Shown here: positions 1 through 7,652 of the stretch, piece after piece
How the letters are laid out: every line of letters starts with the position of its first letter
Position numbering within the stretch: the first letter of the stretch is position 1
From: Porphyridium purpureum
Taxonomy: Eukaryota > Rhodophyta > Bangiophyceae > Porphyridiales > Porphyridiaceae
DNA length: 64,000 nucleotides
NCBI GenBank assembly: GCA_008690995.1
Contig: VRMN01000006.1
Location: 765,501-829,500, forward strand
Direction of reading: 5' to 3'
The notes under the pieces: generated by a model
What the model was told of the DNA's origin: nothing
Seen by the model: the letters and a program-made list of their open reading frames with translations, nothing else
Databases searched by the model: none
Program-made: the position numbers and the translations under genes

Positions 1-71
1 CCCAACCAGCCAGCCCATCATCCACACGCGCGCGGCTCGACAACCGTGAAAACGCGCTTTTCCCCCGGGGA

Positions 72-128
72 GGTACAGTGGCAATGTACAGTTTACTTAC
101 TATAAAAGATGCGTTATTTGTATATAAA
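72..128 (+). promoter_or_regulatory. TATA boxes and GGTACAGTG motif upstream of the first gene
   Basis: A TATAAAA box lies at 101-107 and a second TATA-like element (TATATAAAG) at 121-129, about 135-160 nt before the ATG at 261. Just upstream, GGTACAGTG (73-81) and a second GTACAGT (86-92) occur; the same word recurs elsewhere in the window. Both placements fit a core promoter for the plus-strand gene. Functional use is inferred. Confidence 0.5.
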
Positions 129-260
129 GAGCGATTTCGGCACACGCGTTATTTGAGAAAGTGGCGTGCGTGCTTGAGCGGGAGACGAACAAGAAGAGGA
201 GGAAGACGAAGAACGCAGGTGTTGTGACGGCGTTTGTGATCAGATGGGTCTAGAGAAGGA

Positions 261-1613
261 ATGTCTGGAGGAGGGAAAGCGGCCGGCGGCGCAGACTTCT
301 CGAGACGACGGCGCGTGAGCGACACTAATTCAGATGCGCGCGTTGCGCAAAATCGATTCGCGCGAACGGCAAGTGTGGCGAGTGAGATTGTTGAGTCCAC
401 GTCGTTGCAGCCACCGCTGGCGTATCATGAGAAGCGGCGCAGTGACATGGCTCCCGCGCTGGGAACGGTCTCGCCGACGTCAAGAGTCGGCACGGCGGGT
501 GTCAGTCCAACCGCATTTGGTGTGCCGGCAAAGACGCAGGACCTCGTAATCCCGAGCGTGCCGCGCGAGACTGGCGCGGCTGCTGGCTCTGCGCGCAGCG
601 GGTCTGCGCGCCCAAAGAAGAAACTCGGGCGATGGCTTGAGAGTAAAGTGTCTCAACAACAGACACAGGTTCAGCTGCAGCAGCAGGGGCAGCAGGAGCC
701 ACTATCACCATCGCAATACAAACATGAGCAACAGCAAAAAGAGCAAGACACGCGATCAACAATGCGAGCGCCGGCTGAGGTTATCGAACTGGGCAGCAGG
801 CAAACCCGCGTAAGCGATGCGCAGGAAAGGCGAGTGAGCGATGCGGCGTCTCCAGGGATACTCAAGTCGCCGCGTTCCGCAGCGCGCGAGCAGTCAGGAG
901 AGGCGTCAGTCGGCAGAATTCCAAAGTATATCTTGGAACCAGACGCTGTGGCCGTTGAGGGATCGGCTCAGGACAGCGGCGCCACCATCAGTACGAAGGA
1001 GTCGCGCAGAGCAAAAGCTGAGCTGAGGCGCAGCCGCCGCGCGGGAGCCGCCGCGAAGAAGAGCACGCGGTCTTCAAGCTCACGCCAGCCTCAAGCACTC
1101 GGAAGTACTGCGGCGGATCGAAATTGGAGGTTCACAAATATTGGAGCACTGGCAGAAGCGCTGGGTTACGCGTTGCCTCCGGGCATGTACGACGAGGATG
1201 GTAACTACGATGCTGCAGTGGTCGTGCCCTTCCTGATATCGCTCGCAACTTCCATGGCCGACCGCGTTGCAGAGCTTGAGCTCAAGTTTTTGCGAGGGAT
1301 GAAGGAAGCTCGCGATCAGGAATTCGCCATGCGCAACGAGATTGAATCTTTGCAGCAGCAAATACAGACCTTTGAAGGAGCAGAGGAGCAGAAGCACCGC
1401 AACCTGTCACTCACTCTTCTGGAAAACTACCGGACAGCCGGACAGCTCGAGGCACGTCTGGACATCTTGCTTGCGACCCAGCGCGCCGCCGCAGCGCAGG
1501 ATCACTTGCGTCAGCTGCTGTGGCGCTTGCTGGACGGTTTTGTGGCGATGATTTGGTTTTTGTTCCAATATTTGTTTGTGATTCCTTATTCTTGGGTAAA
1601 ATCTCTGTCCTAG
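261..1613 (+). CDS. Coiled-coil protein with C-terminal membrane anchor, function unknown
   Basis: A 450-residue protein not recognised as a known family. Residues 1-290 are low-complexity, rich in Ser, Arg, Ala and Gln, with a Gln tract near 135-165; this half is probably disordered. A folded segment begins near 290 and leads into a predicted coiled coil at about 335-420. The C-terminus (about 423-447) is strongly hydrophobic and aromatic, followed by only a few polar residues, which fits a tail-anchored membrane protein with its bulk in the cytosol. No signal peptide is visible. The start is the first in-frame ATG downstream of a good TATA box. It ends 144 nt from the convergent adaptor-subunit gene. 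A tether or organelle-surface scaffold is possible but unproven. Confidence 0.75.
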   Translation: MSGGGKAAGGADFSRRRRVSDTNSDARVAQNRFARTASVASEIVESTSLQPPLAYHEKRRSDMAPALGTVSPTSRVGTAGVSPTAFGVPAKTQDLVIPSVPRETGAAAGSARSGSARPKKKLGRWLESKVSQQQTQVQLQQQGQQEPLSPSQYKHEQQQKEQDTRSTMRAPAEVIELGSRQTRVSDAQERRVSDAASPGILKSPRSAAREQSGEASVGRIPKYILEPDAVAVEGSAQDSGATISTKESRRAKAELRRSRRAGAAAKKSTRSSSSRQPQALGSTAADRNWRFTNIGALAEALGYALPPGMYDEDGNYDAAVVVPFLISLATSMADRVAELELKFLRGMKEARDQEFAMRNEIESLQQQIQTFEGAEEQKHRNLSLTLLENYRTAGQLEARLDILLATQRAAAAQDHLRQLLWRLLDGFVAMIWFLFQYLFVIPYSWVKSLS

Positions 1614-1757
1614 AGCATTGCATGTGGAGCGAGGCCACATCACGGGAAAAGTGTGCGCGAGCACGCAGACCTCCCCTTGGCGGGATTCCTCAAACCGTCG
1701 GTACAGCCTAAGTATACTTGTACAATGCGGCGTCGTACGTGCCTAGACACAGGATGA

Positions 1758-2225
1758 TCACTTGTTGGGCTTCATGGCGATCTGCTTCTCAATGAGCGCG
1801 CAGTCGAGGTGATCAATGGCGCCTTCATCGATCATCTCGTCCACAATCAGACACAGGTTCCAGTAGCTCTCCAGCACACGCCGCTCAGCCGACACGGGCT
1901 TGGTGGCGGGCACTTTACACACCTTTCGGAACACAGTCTCGAATGCGCGCAGGAACTCAAGAATGAGCAGCGCATCGTGCTCGCGATTGCCCGCGACCAG
2001 CACAACCACGTCGCCCACGAGCTTGGTCACTATGGTGCACTCATCGACAAGCGCTACCTGTTCCGGATAGTCGGACGCCAACAGTGCCCATTCACTCGCC
2101 GTGGCGTGCCTGATCCGCTCCAGCCATGTCGCCTGCTGCGCCTCCGTCGCCAAGTTGGGACCGAAGAAGCGCGAGAAAAGCACCCCGCCCTTGGTGTAAG
2201 AGGCGACCAAAAACGTCAGAATCAT
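1758..2225 (-). CDS. Small longin-type adaptor subunit, TSET/TPLATE sigma-like (LOLITA/TSPOON)
   Basis: A 155-residue protein of the small-subunit (sigma/zeta) longin fold, the usual length for the family. It starts with the hydrophobic strand MILTFLVASY, has GDVVVLV at 71-77, VCKVPATKP at 102-110, and a C-terminal CLIVDEM helix at 125-131 before IEKQIAMKP. From memory of the families, the GDV, VC-P-T, CL-DE and final KP positions fit the plant TPLATE-complex small subunit LOLITA (TSPOON of TSET) better than coatomer zeta or AP sigma. TSET is a cytosolic coat acting in endocytic or post-Golgi traffic. The frame is open upstream to 2393 but only from a GTG; the ATG at 2225 starts exactly at the conserved first strand. 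Coatomer zeta is the main alternative. Confidence 0.65.
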   Translation of the reverse strand: MILTFLVASYTKGGVLFSRFFGPNLATEAQQATWLERIRHATASEWALLASDYPEQVALVDECTIVTKLVGDVVVLVAGNREHDALLILEFLRAFETVFRKVCKVPATKPVSAERRVLESYWNLCLIVDEMIDEGAIDHLDCALIEKQIAMKPNK

Positions 2226-2393
2226 CACGCGCCAAGCCACGCTGCAAGTATCGGTTCCCGTTCCTGGCGTTGACCCTTTCGAAGCCGCGCTCGGACGGAT
2301 GGTGTTGTTGTTTACTCGACAAAGGTTTGCTCTGGTACTCTTATGTATGACAACGCGTGGCGTGTCTGCCTGCGAGAGCGCGCAGGCGCACAC

Positions 2394-2696
2394 CTACTGT
2401 TCAGAGCGCTGTTGGTCCTCTTCCGCAAAGTCTTGGCCAGCACTACGCGGTGCGCCGTCGTTTAAAAGCAACTCTTCAAAGTCCACCACTCTCTGCTTCC
2501 CACCGTCCTGCGCGGCGTTATCGATCATGCGCGGCGGCACGCCACCCATCAATTGACGCAGGTCCACTTTGTCCTCGGGCCTTTCGCGCATCGAACCGCC
2601 AATCATCCCGGTGACAAGGAACACGACCATGAATGGCGGGACATACCGCGTCGCGAATACCAGCGCGCGACGCATGAAGGGGCTCAGCGTATCCAT
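2394..2696 (-). CDS. Small single-pass membrane protein, unknown
   Basis: A 100-residue protein with one clear hydrophobic segment (about residues 17-36, including VPPFMVVFLVTGMIGG) near the N-terminus and a soluble, acidic tail ending EEDQQRSEQ. No family was recognised. The frame opens earlier at a TTG (2732); the first ATG is at 2696. It is divergent from the HIT-domain gene, with 176 nt between the two ATGs, so they probably share a promoter. Downstream on the same strand is the TSET-like subunit, 168 nt away. The small size leaves some doubt, but coding is supported by the coherent transmembrane segment and charged tail. Confidence 0.55.
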   Translation of the reverse strand: MDTLSPFMRRALVFATRYVPPFMVVFLVTGMIGGSMRERPEDKVDLRQLMGGVPPRMIDNAAQDGGKQRVVDFEELLLNDGAPRSAGQDFAEEDQQRSEQ

Positions 2697-2872
2697 CGTT
2701 GGTGGTTTCGGCACGTCGTCTGCACTACGCAACGCTACTGTACAGATGTGACGGTCTCGGCGCGCAAGCGACCACGACTCACCGCAGACTCCCTATCCCT
2801 CGGGGACTCGTTGCCTGTCTCGGCCAGTCACGCCACGTAGAGGCTACGTCGTCCTCGAATGATCCGCTGTGA

Positions 2873-3946
2873 ATGATGCTGAAGAAGAGCAAGAATGTGC
2901 GCAGCCGCCGGTACCGGTTGGTAGTCCGGCAGGAAACGCCGCAGTTTGTGCTGTTTGCGCGACCGTGCTGGACGCTGCAGCGGCTGGCGCGGCGGCCGGA
3001 TGAGCTACTCGCCACCGTCCGCGAGTTGTTGAAGCGCGTCGAGAAGAGGCGCCGGAAGCGAGACTACCACCTGTGTGTGACTCAGCAGAGGGCCCCTGGT
3101 GCACCATCCGGCGATGAGGACGAGATCCAGTGGTTGGTCATTCACCATATGGATAAGCCGCTGCCTGGCCCCGTGCCGAGGTCAATTTGCATGTCGTGCC
3201 ATCCAGAGCTGCCATGGACTGGTGAATGCGTGGTATGTGTCCGCACAGGGCAGCCAACTTTTGCGCCCATCTCGCCGGGTATTGGTGCACTGTGCGCATG
3301 GCATACGTTGATTCCGTCACCATTTCCACTCGTGCGGGCCTGCGTGGACGCCAAAGCCAGACCGGTCTTTGTACTCCTGCCAACGCGCCATGTTGAGCGC
3401 CTAGCCGCGCTGCGCATGCGAGAACTGTTACAGCTGCTGCTCGCCGCGGGTCACATGGCAAGACGCTTTGGGTTCGTTTCGTTGCGGCTCAACCAGGGCG
3501 CCTTCCGGAATCATGCGCATCTGCATCTTAAACTCGAGCTGAACGAGGAGGCGTTTCGCTCTGCGCTCACGCACATGCCAGGCGCACTGCATCTATACTG
3601 GAACCGCGCACACTTTTCGCAGTACGTTTTCTTCATGCAGAAAGAGCTCCGCTGTGCGCCAGAATGGGACAGCCGACCGCGTCTGCCCGTCCGGCTTCGC
3701 GTGAGCGGTGTACCTCGCGAGGCGTCGCATGCCGAGCTGGATCTTGTGCTGCGACCGTACGCGTGGTATACGCACACCGAGCTGCTTTGCGGCAGCGAGT
3801 ACAAAGCCAGCTCATGCGCGGCGTATGCTTTTGTTTATTTCAGCTCGCGCGACGCGGCGGCGCATTTTCTGGTCACTGCATACCGCCGCATTCGGCTTCA
3901 TGACGCGCTGCTGACCTTTCATTGGGACCACCGGTCGGATAGGTGA
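2873..3946 (+). CDS. HIT-like protein with C-terminal RRM-like domain
   Basis: A 357-residue protein. The middle (about 115-235) has the histidine-triad pattern of HIT hydrolases/transferases: RNHAHLHLKL with H214, H216 and H218 spaced as H-x-H-x-H, preceded by an NQGA turn and hydrophobic strands (VFVLLP near 165). HIT enzymes cleave or transfer nucleotidyl groups. The C-terminal part (about 273-350) reads as an RRM-like fold: RLRVSGVP at 274-281 matches an RNP2-type strand, and AYAFVYFSSRDAAAHF (317-332) an RNP1-type strand and helix. Residues 1-70 are basic. The pairing suggests a nucleotide hydrolase acting on or near RNA, but this is inference. ATG-ATG at 2873/2876 gives the start. The stop lies only 41 nt from the convergent nuclease gene. 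Confidence 0.75.
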   Translation: MMLKKSKNVRSRRYRLVVRQETPQFVLFARPCWTLQRLARRPDELLATVRELLKRVEKRRRKRDYHLCVTQQRAPGAPSGDEDEIQWLVIHHMDKPLPGPVPRSICMSCHPELPWTGECVVCVRTGQPTFAPISPGIGALCAWHTLIPSPFPLVRACVDAKARPVFVLLPTRHVERLAALRMRELLQLLLAAGHMARRFGFVSLRLNQGAFRNHAHLHLKLELNEEAFRSALTHMPGALHLYWNRAHFSQYVFFMQKELRCAPEWDSRPRLPVRLRVSGVPREASHAELDLVLRPYAWYTHTELLCGSEYKASSCAAYAFVYFSSRDAAAHFLVTAYRRIRLHDALLTFHWDHRSDR

Positions 3947-3987
3947 TCCTGTCGGTACGGCCGACATCATGAGTCACATGCACGTGT

Positions 3988-4947
3988 TCAGCTGTGGCCA
4001 AGGGGAATGTGCCCTGACGCCTGGCCTTCGACGAGATACGAACAGAATGGGCAGCCCGAATTATAATTTGCAGACTGTGGCGGCGGTGGTGGTGGCGCTG
4101 GCAGCTCCAAAATATCCAGGACTTCGCTTAGAAAGCGCATGAACTTGGTGTCATCGCGCTCCAGCGGCACGTACTTGAGATTGCCGTCGAGCCTCCCACC
4201 GATTTCACGGCGCTGTGGGTCGCTCGGAGAGGCCGCTTTTCGACGCACACCAACAAAGAGCTGCGGCTGGTAAACGATGAGTGCCAAGTCTGATATCTTG
4301 AGGCTTTTCTCCTTCCCACCCGACAGGTTCTGCAGGCATAGCGCATATGCATGCAATTGGCGCTCGTACGACGTCTTTGAATTTGAGGTGTCTTGATTCG
4401 ACGTCTTAAAGTCAACAATGCCGAACGTCTTGTCGTCATCAAATTGAACGAGGCAGTCGACCTTGCCGCTGATCACGACCTTCGAGGAATGACCTGGAAC
4501 GTCAATGGGCGCCGACTGCAACCATGGATCCGACTTGTCGCAAAGAAACACGCCCGGGCGCATTTCAGGCACGACGTCCTGCGTGCGCACGCCGGCAAAA
4601 AACTCCTTCATCTGGTTGTCGATATCATTGAACACCGATGGGAAGAACGTCTTGGGCCGCATCAACATCTTATGCGACTTCAAGTAGAAACATCGCGGGC
4701 ACGTGTCGTACAAAAACGCAAAATCTGATGGTGCGAGACGGAAAACTTTTGGCGGTGGCGAACCGCGTGCTGCGGCGTAGATCCCGCGCGAAGCGCCCTG
4801 CCGGGCATAGCCAATGCGGTCGATCCGTCGCGCTTGCTGGCTCCGATGGCCCCACAACCGGCTCACCGCGCGCTCTCGAACCATGCCGCGCGGCACGCTC
4901 GCTCTGGTACCGCCAGTAGGCGCGAACAGGAGACACCACGCGCGCAT
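3988..4947 (-). CDS. PD-(D/E)XK superfamily nuclease, possibly organelle-targeted
   Basis: A 319-residue protein of the RecB/Cas4-like PD-(D/E)XK group. The core shows G161-x-x-D164, the metal-binding VDFKT with D179 and K181, and the motif-IV-like RQLHAYAL with Q197. Two Cys pairs flank the core: CPRC at 83-86 and CPFC at 299-302, positions reminiscent of the Fe-S clamp of Cas4/AddB-like nucleases. That suggests a metal cluster linking the ends of the fold, but it is inferred. The first 65 residues are rich in Arg, Ser and Ala with few acids, like a plastid or mitochondrial transit peptide. A poly-Pro run lies at 285-290. It is divergent from the acidic plastid-like gene, with 195 nt between ATGs. 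Likely role: DNA processing in an organelle. Confidence 0.75.
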   Translation of the reverse strand: MRAWCLLFAPTGGTRASVPRGMVRERAVSRLWGHRSQQARRIDRIGYARQGASRGIYAAARGSPPPKVFRLAPSDFAFLYDTCPRCFYLKSHKMLMRPKTFFPSVFNDIDNQMKEFFAGVRTQDVVPEMRPGVFLCDKSDPWLQSAPIDVPGHSSKVVISGKVDCLVQFDDDKTFGIVDFKTSNQDTSNSKTSYERQLHAYALCLQNLSGGKEKSLKISDLALIVYQPQLFVGVRRKAASPSDPQRREIGGRLDGNLKYVPLERDDTKFMRFLSEVLDILELPAPPPPPPQSANYNSGCPFCSYLVEGQASGHIPLGHS

Positions 4948-5073
4948 CCTGTCTGCTTGCTTTGTCCTTCCGCGTCTTTGTCGACTTCACCGTCGTCGCG
5001 TCGCGCCGGCTCGTCGCTTGTGCGCGCGATCAGCGTAACGCGGAAGGATCATAGACAAATAACGCCATTCTGG

Positions 5074-5080
5074 TATAAAA
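5074..5080 (+). promoter_or_regulatory. TATA box of the acidic plastid-like protein gene
   Basis: TATAAAA lies 63 nt before the ATG at 5143, a spacing that leaves a short leader after a start site 25-30 nt downstream. It supports choosing 5143 over upstream in-frame non-ATG codons. Confidence 0.55.
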
Positions 5081-5142
5081 ATCCGGTGGATTCGCGCGTG
5101 TGCGGCGCGTGTGCGAGACGGCGAGGAGCGCGAGCGTGGACG

Positions 5143-6327
5143 ATGGGGAAGATGGGCATTTACGGGTTCGTGCTGCCCTGTCCGTTGGGCGGCGGCAGTC
5201 CGCTGCTTCGAACTGCGAGTCTAAGGTATGGTCAGCGCGTAGCTGTGCGGCCTGGAAGGGTTCGCGGTGTGTGTGTGGCGGTCGGAATCAATCTTACAGA
5301 CGGCGCACAGCAACGAACGGATGACGAGACCGATGATGAACAGGACGATGAGCCATCTCTGGATGACTTGGATGCGCAGTCCCGCGCGCAGATCAGGGAC
5401 TCGGTGAAGCGGTTGTTCGGAGACAATGAGAACGACGAGGACGAAGGTGACAGCAGCGAGACGGAGACGCCCGGGTTTTTGGAGTATGACGAAGAATGGG
5501 ATGACGAGACGCCGGTCGAGGACGGTTACGTTCGCGTCAAGGAGGATGAAGATTCGTATACCATCCGCGGTAAAGACCTGGAGCGGCTGCTGCTTGAACT
5601 GGACGCTGGTGAGGACTTTGTGGAACGCGCCTACTCGAAATCCACAGAAACGTCTAGTTCGGATGCTGAGAAAGATGAGGCGCAGCCTGCGAATGGGGAC
5701 ACGTCCGAGTACTATGAAGGCATCGCGAGCGCACTGAAAGACGGCACGCGGGAAAAGAAAGGCGTGATGAACTACTTTGACGAAAAAAACAAGGAGTTCA
5801 TGCCGAGCTGGTTGCGAGAAGCGTATGAAAGGGGAGACGAGGAGCTATTCACGGGCACTGAGGCAGTGCAGTTTGATGCGGACGACGTACGGCAGCAGGC
5901 ACCGAACAGAAGGCGCGAGAAAATTGAGGACAGCGAGAAAATGGCTGTCATGGAAGCAGCGACCATCGGGGAGACCGCGAGCGACTTTCGAGTGCCCGTT
6001 GAGTTCATTCTGGATGAAGTGGCGGCGCTGGGTGCAAGAAAGCCCATTTTACCCACGGACATTCTAGAAGACCGGCTGCTAGAGGACGAAATTGCCAAGC
6101 TGACGGAAGTGCTGACCTCATTCGATTGTGCCGACCTGTGCGATCGGTACTCCGATCGCACCATCCGTGAAATTGCGGCGTACTATGAGTTGGACGTGGA
6201 AGATGTCGAGGATATCTGCGGTGCGGAAGGCATCGAGCTGTGCTTAGGTGCGGACACGCACATACTTAAAATCCGTGAAGAGCAGTTGCTGTTTGCACTG
6301 GAACCATTGCTGAGCCGTCAGAAATAA
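5143..6327 (+). CDS. Acidic plastid-like protein with conserved C-terminal helical region, unknown
   Basis: A 394-residue protein. The first ~48 residues (MGKMGIYGFVLPCP... then Arg-rich, acid-free) resemble a plastid transit peptide. Residues 50-230 are strikingly acidic, with Asp/Glu runs such as DDETDDEQDDEP, and probably disordered. The last ~130 residues (about 285-390) are compact, with FRVPVEFILDEVA, a DLCDRYSDRTIREIA helix pair and a YELDVEDVEDICG segment; this looks like the conserved domain, perhaps plastidic, but I cannot name the family. The longer frame upstream (from TTG at 4834) overlaps the divergent nuclease gene and is rejected because a TATA box sits at 5074. No catalytic motif was seen. 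Confidence 0.7.
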   Translation: MGKMGIYGFVLPCPLGGGSPLLRTASLRYGQRVAVRPGRVRGVCVAVGINLTDGAQQRTDDETDDEQDDEPSLDDLDAQSRAQIRDSVKRLFGDNENDEDEGDSSETETPGFLEYDEEWDDETPVEDGYVRVKEDEDSYTIRGKDLERLLLELDAGEDFVERAYSKSTETSSSDAEKDEAQPANGDTSEYYEGIASALKDGTREKKGVMNYFDEKNKEFMPSWLREAYERGDEELFTGTEAVQFDADDVRQQAPNRRREKIEDSEKMAVMEAATIGETASDFRVPVEFILDEVAALGARKPILPTDILEDRLLEDEIAKLTEVLTSFDCADLCDRYSDRTIREIAAYYELDVEDVEDICGAEGIELCLGADTHILKIREEQLLFALEPLLSRQK

Positions 6328-7652
6328 GGAAACCTGGCACGCGCGCAACGCTTCCTCGGCTGCTGGTGGCCAGCCATTATCGCGAGCGGACAGGCAAGGT
6401 CACCTCTTTGTTCTCGATAGCTTGCACACAGCGCCTGGTACAACGTTAGCTGGAGTGGGGCAGATGCACAAACAATTCGTCTTCCTTCAGTAAAGAAGGG
6501 TGCCGCGCACGAATGTATCTTATATCTCATCGCCGCCGCCACCACCATCACTTACGCGCCAAGCACCATATGTGCTGCGTGGCGGAGGCTGACTTTTCGA
6601 TTTCGTTGGATGCGACGATGTCAGACGCGCAGAGCAGTGGACGAGGCGAAGTGCACATGAAACAGAGCGCCTGTGTGGGCCTTTTCTTGATTCTGTTGCC
6701 CAAGGCCGCGTTCGATAGCGTTCGCCAGTTCGAGCCAGCTTGCGGTCGTTTGCAACGCGAAGATGCGCCCCGATGCACGTGCCATGCCGATCGAAAGGGA
6801 ATATGTGAACGTTGTCCGAAGGAATCGTGTGCCACGGTCAGGAACAGAGGCATGCTCGACAAGTTGCGTGCATGACGGCCCAGCATGCGTGTGGCGATGA
6901 ACTGTTGGATCCAGTGTTGAGAGCATGTATCTACGGCTCCGAATAGATATGAATGAAAACGAAGGAGCCGAGCCGAGCAATGTTGAAAAGCAGCTGGACC
7001 GGTCTGTGCGTGATTCGTCAGATGAAGGTTCAGTAGAGCGGAGCTCCATGCGTGGCGCATGGCACCGTGAATTGCCGACAAGAGCGCATGGACCTCGCGA
7101 AAGGAGCCTAAACCTCGCGCCTTGTCCAAACTCGCATCCTGAAAAAGAGTCCTCGGCCAAACACGGAGCAGGAGCCTTCCGCCGAGGACCTATTTTCCGA
7201 ACAGACAACAGCATGAGCCAGGCTGGTCGAAGATGAAGCGCCAGCAAATGACAGGGGCGACGAATCTTCCTACTCTACTTCGGGAGGCTGCTTCCTCATT
7301 TATTTGTTCTGTCGCCGGCCACTGTGCATTTCCTTGTGCAACGGCAGAACTCTGCAACATGGCAACATACGCATGGAGGAAAAGAAGTATGAGAGAGCAA
7401 ATACTTGTACAATGGCGGAGCTAGACGTTGATGCGCTTTGGTTCCAGCAAGACTGCTGACCAAGTGCTCGAGCAGCAAGCGGCCGCAAAGCAGTCGCGAG
7501 CGTGCGTGGCGCGTGGTGGTGGTCTCGCCCGGCTCCATGCAAACGCAGACCAAGTCATTTTTTTAATCCAGGGGGTTTAAAAAAGTGTTTATCTGAAAAA
7601 CGACCATGTTCTGATGATCCGATGAATACTTCTATTAAAACACCACTGTTTT
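6328..7652. other. Gene-free stretch, 1.3 kb
   Basis: Several overlapping frames are open on both strands, but the longest minus-strand frames start at non-ATG codons and none shows a recognisable domain. TACTTGTACAATG near 7403 also occurs near 1719. A TATTAAAA element at 7633-7640 lies just before the HAT-repeat gene. I see no RNA gene or mobile element. Confidence 0.4.

Noticed and set aside
1758-2225. Coatomer zeta as first choice
   Set aside because: Fits the longin fold but key positions match the TSET/TPLATE small subunit better; kept as alternative.
6621-7247. Minus-strand open frame of 208 codons in the gene-free stretch
   Set aside because: Starts at TTG, overlaps other frames, no recognisable domain.
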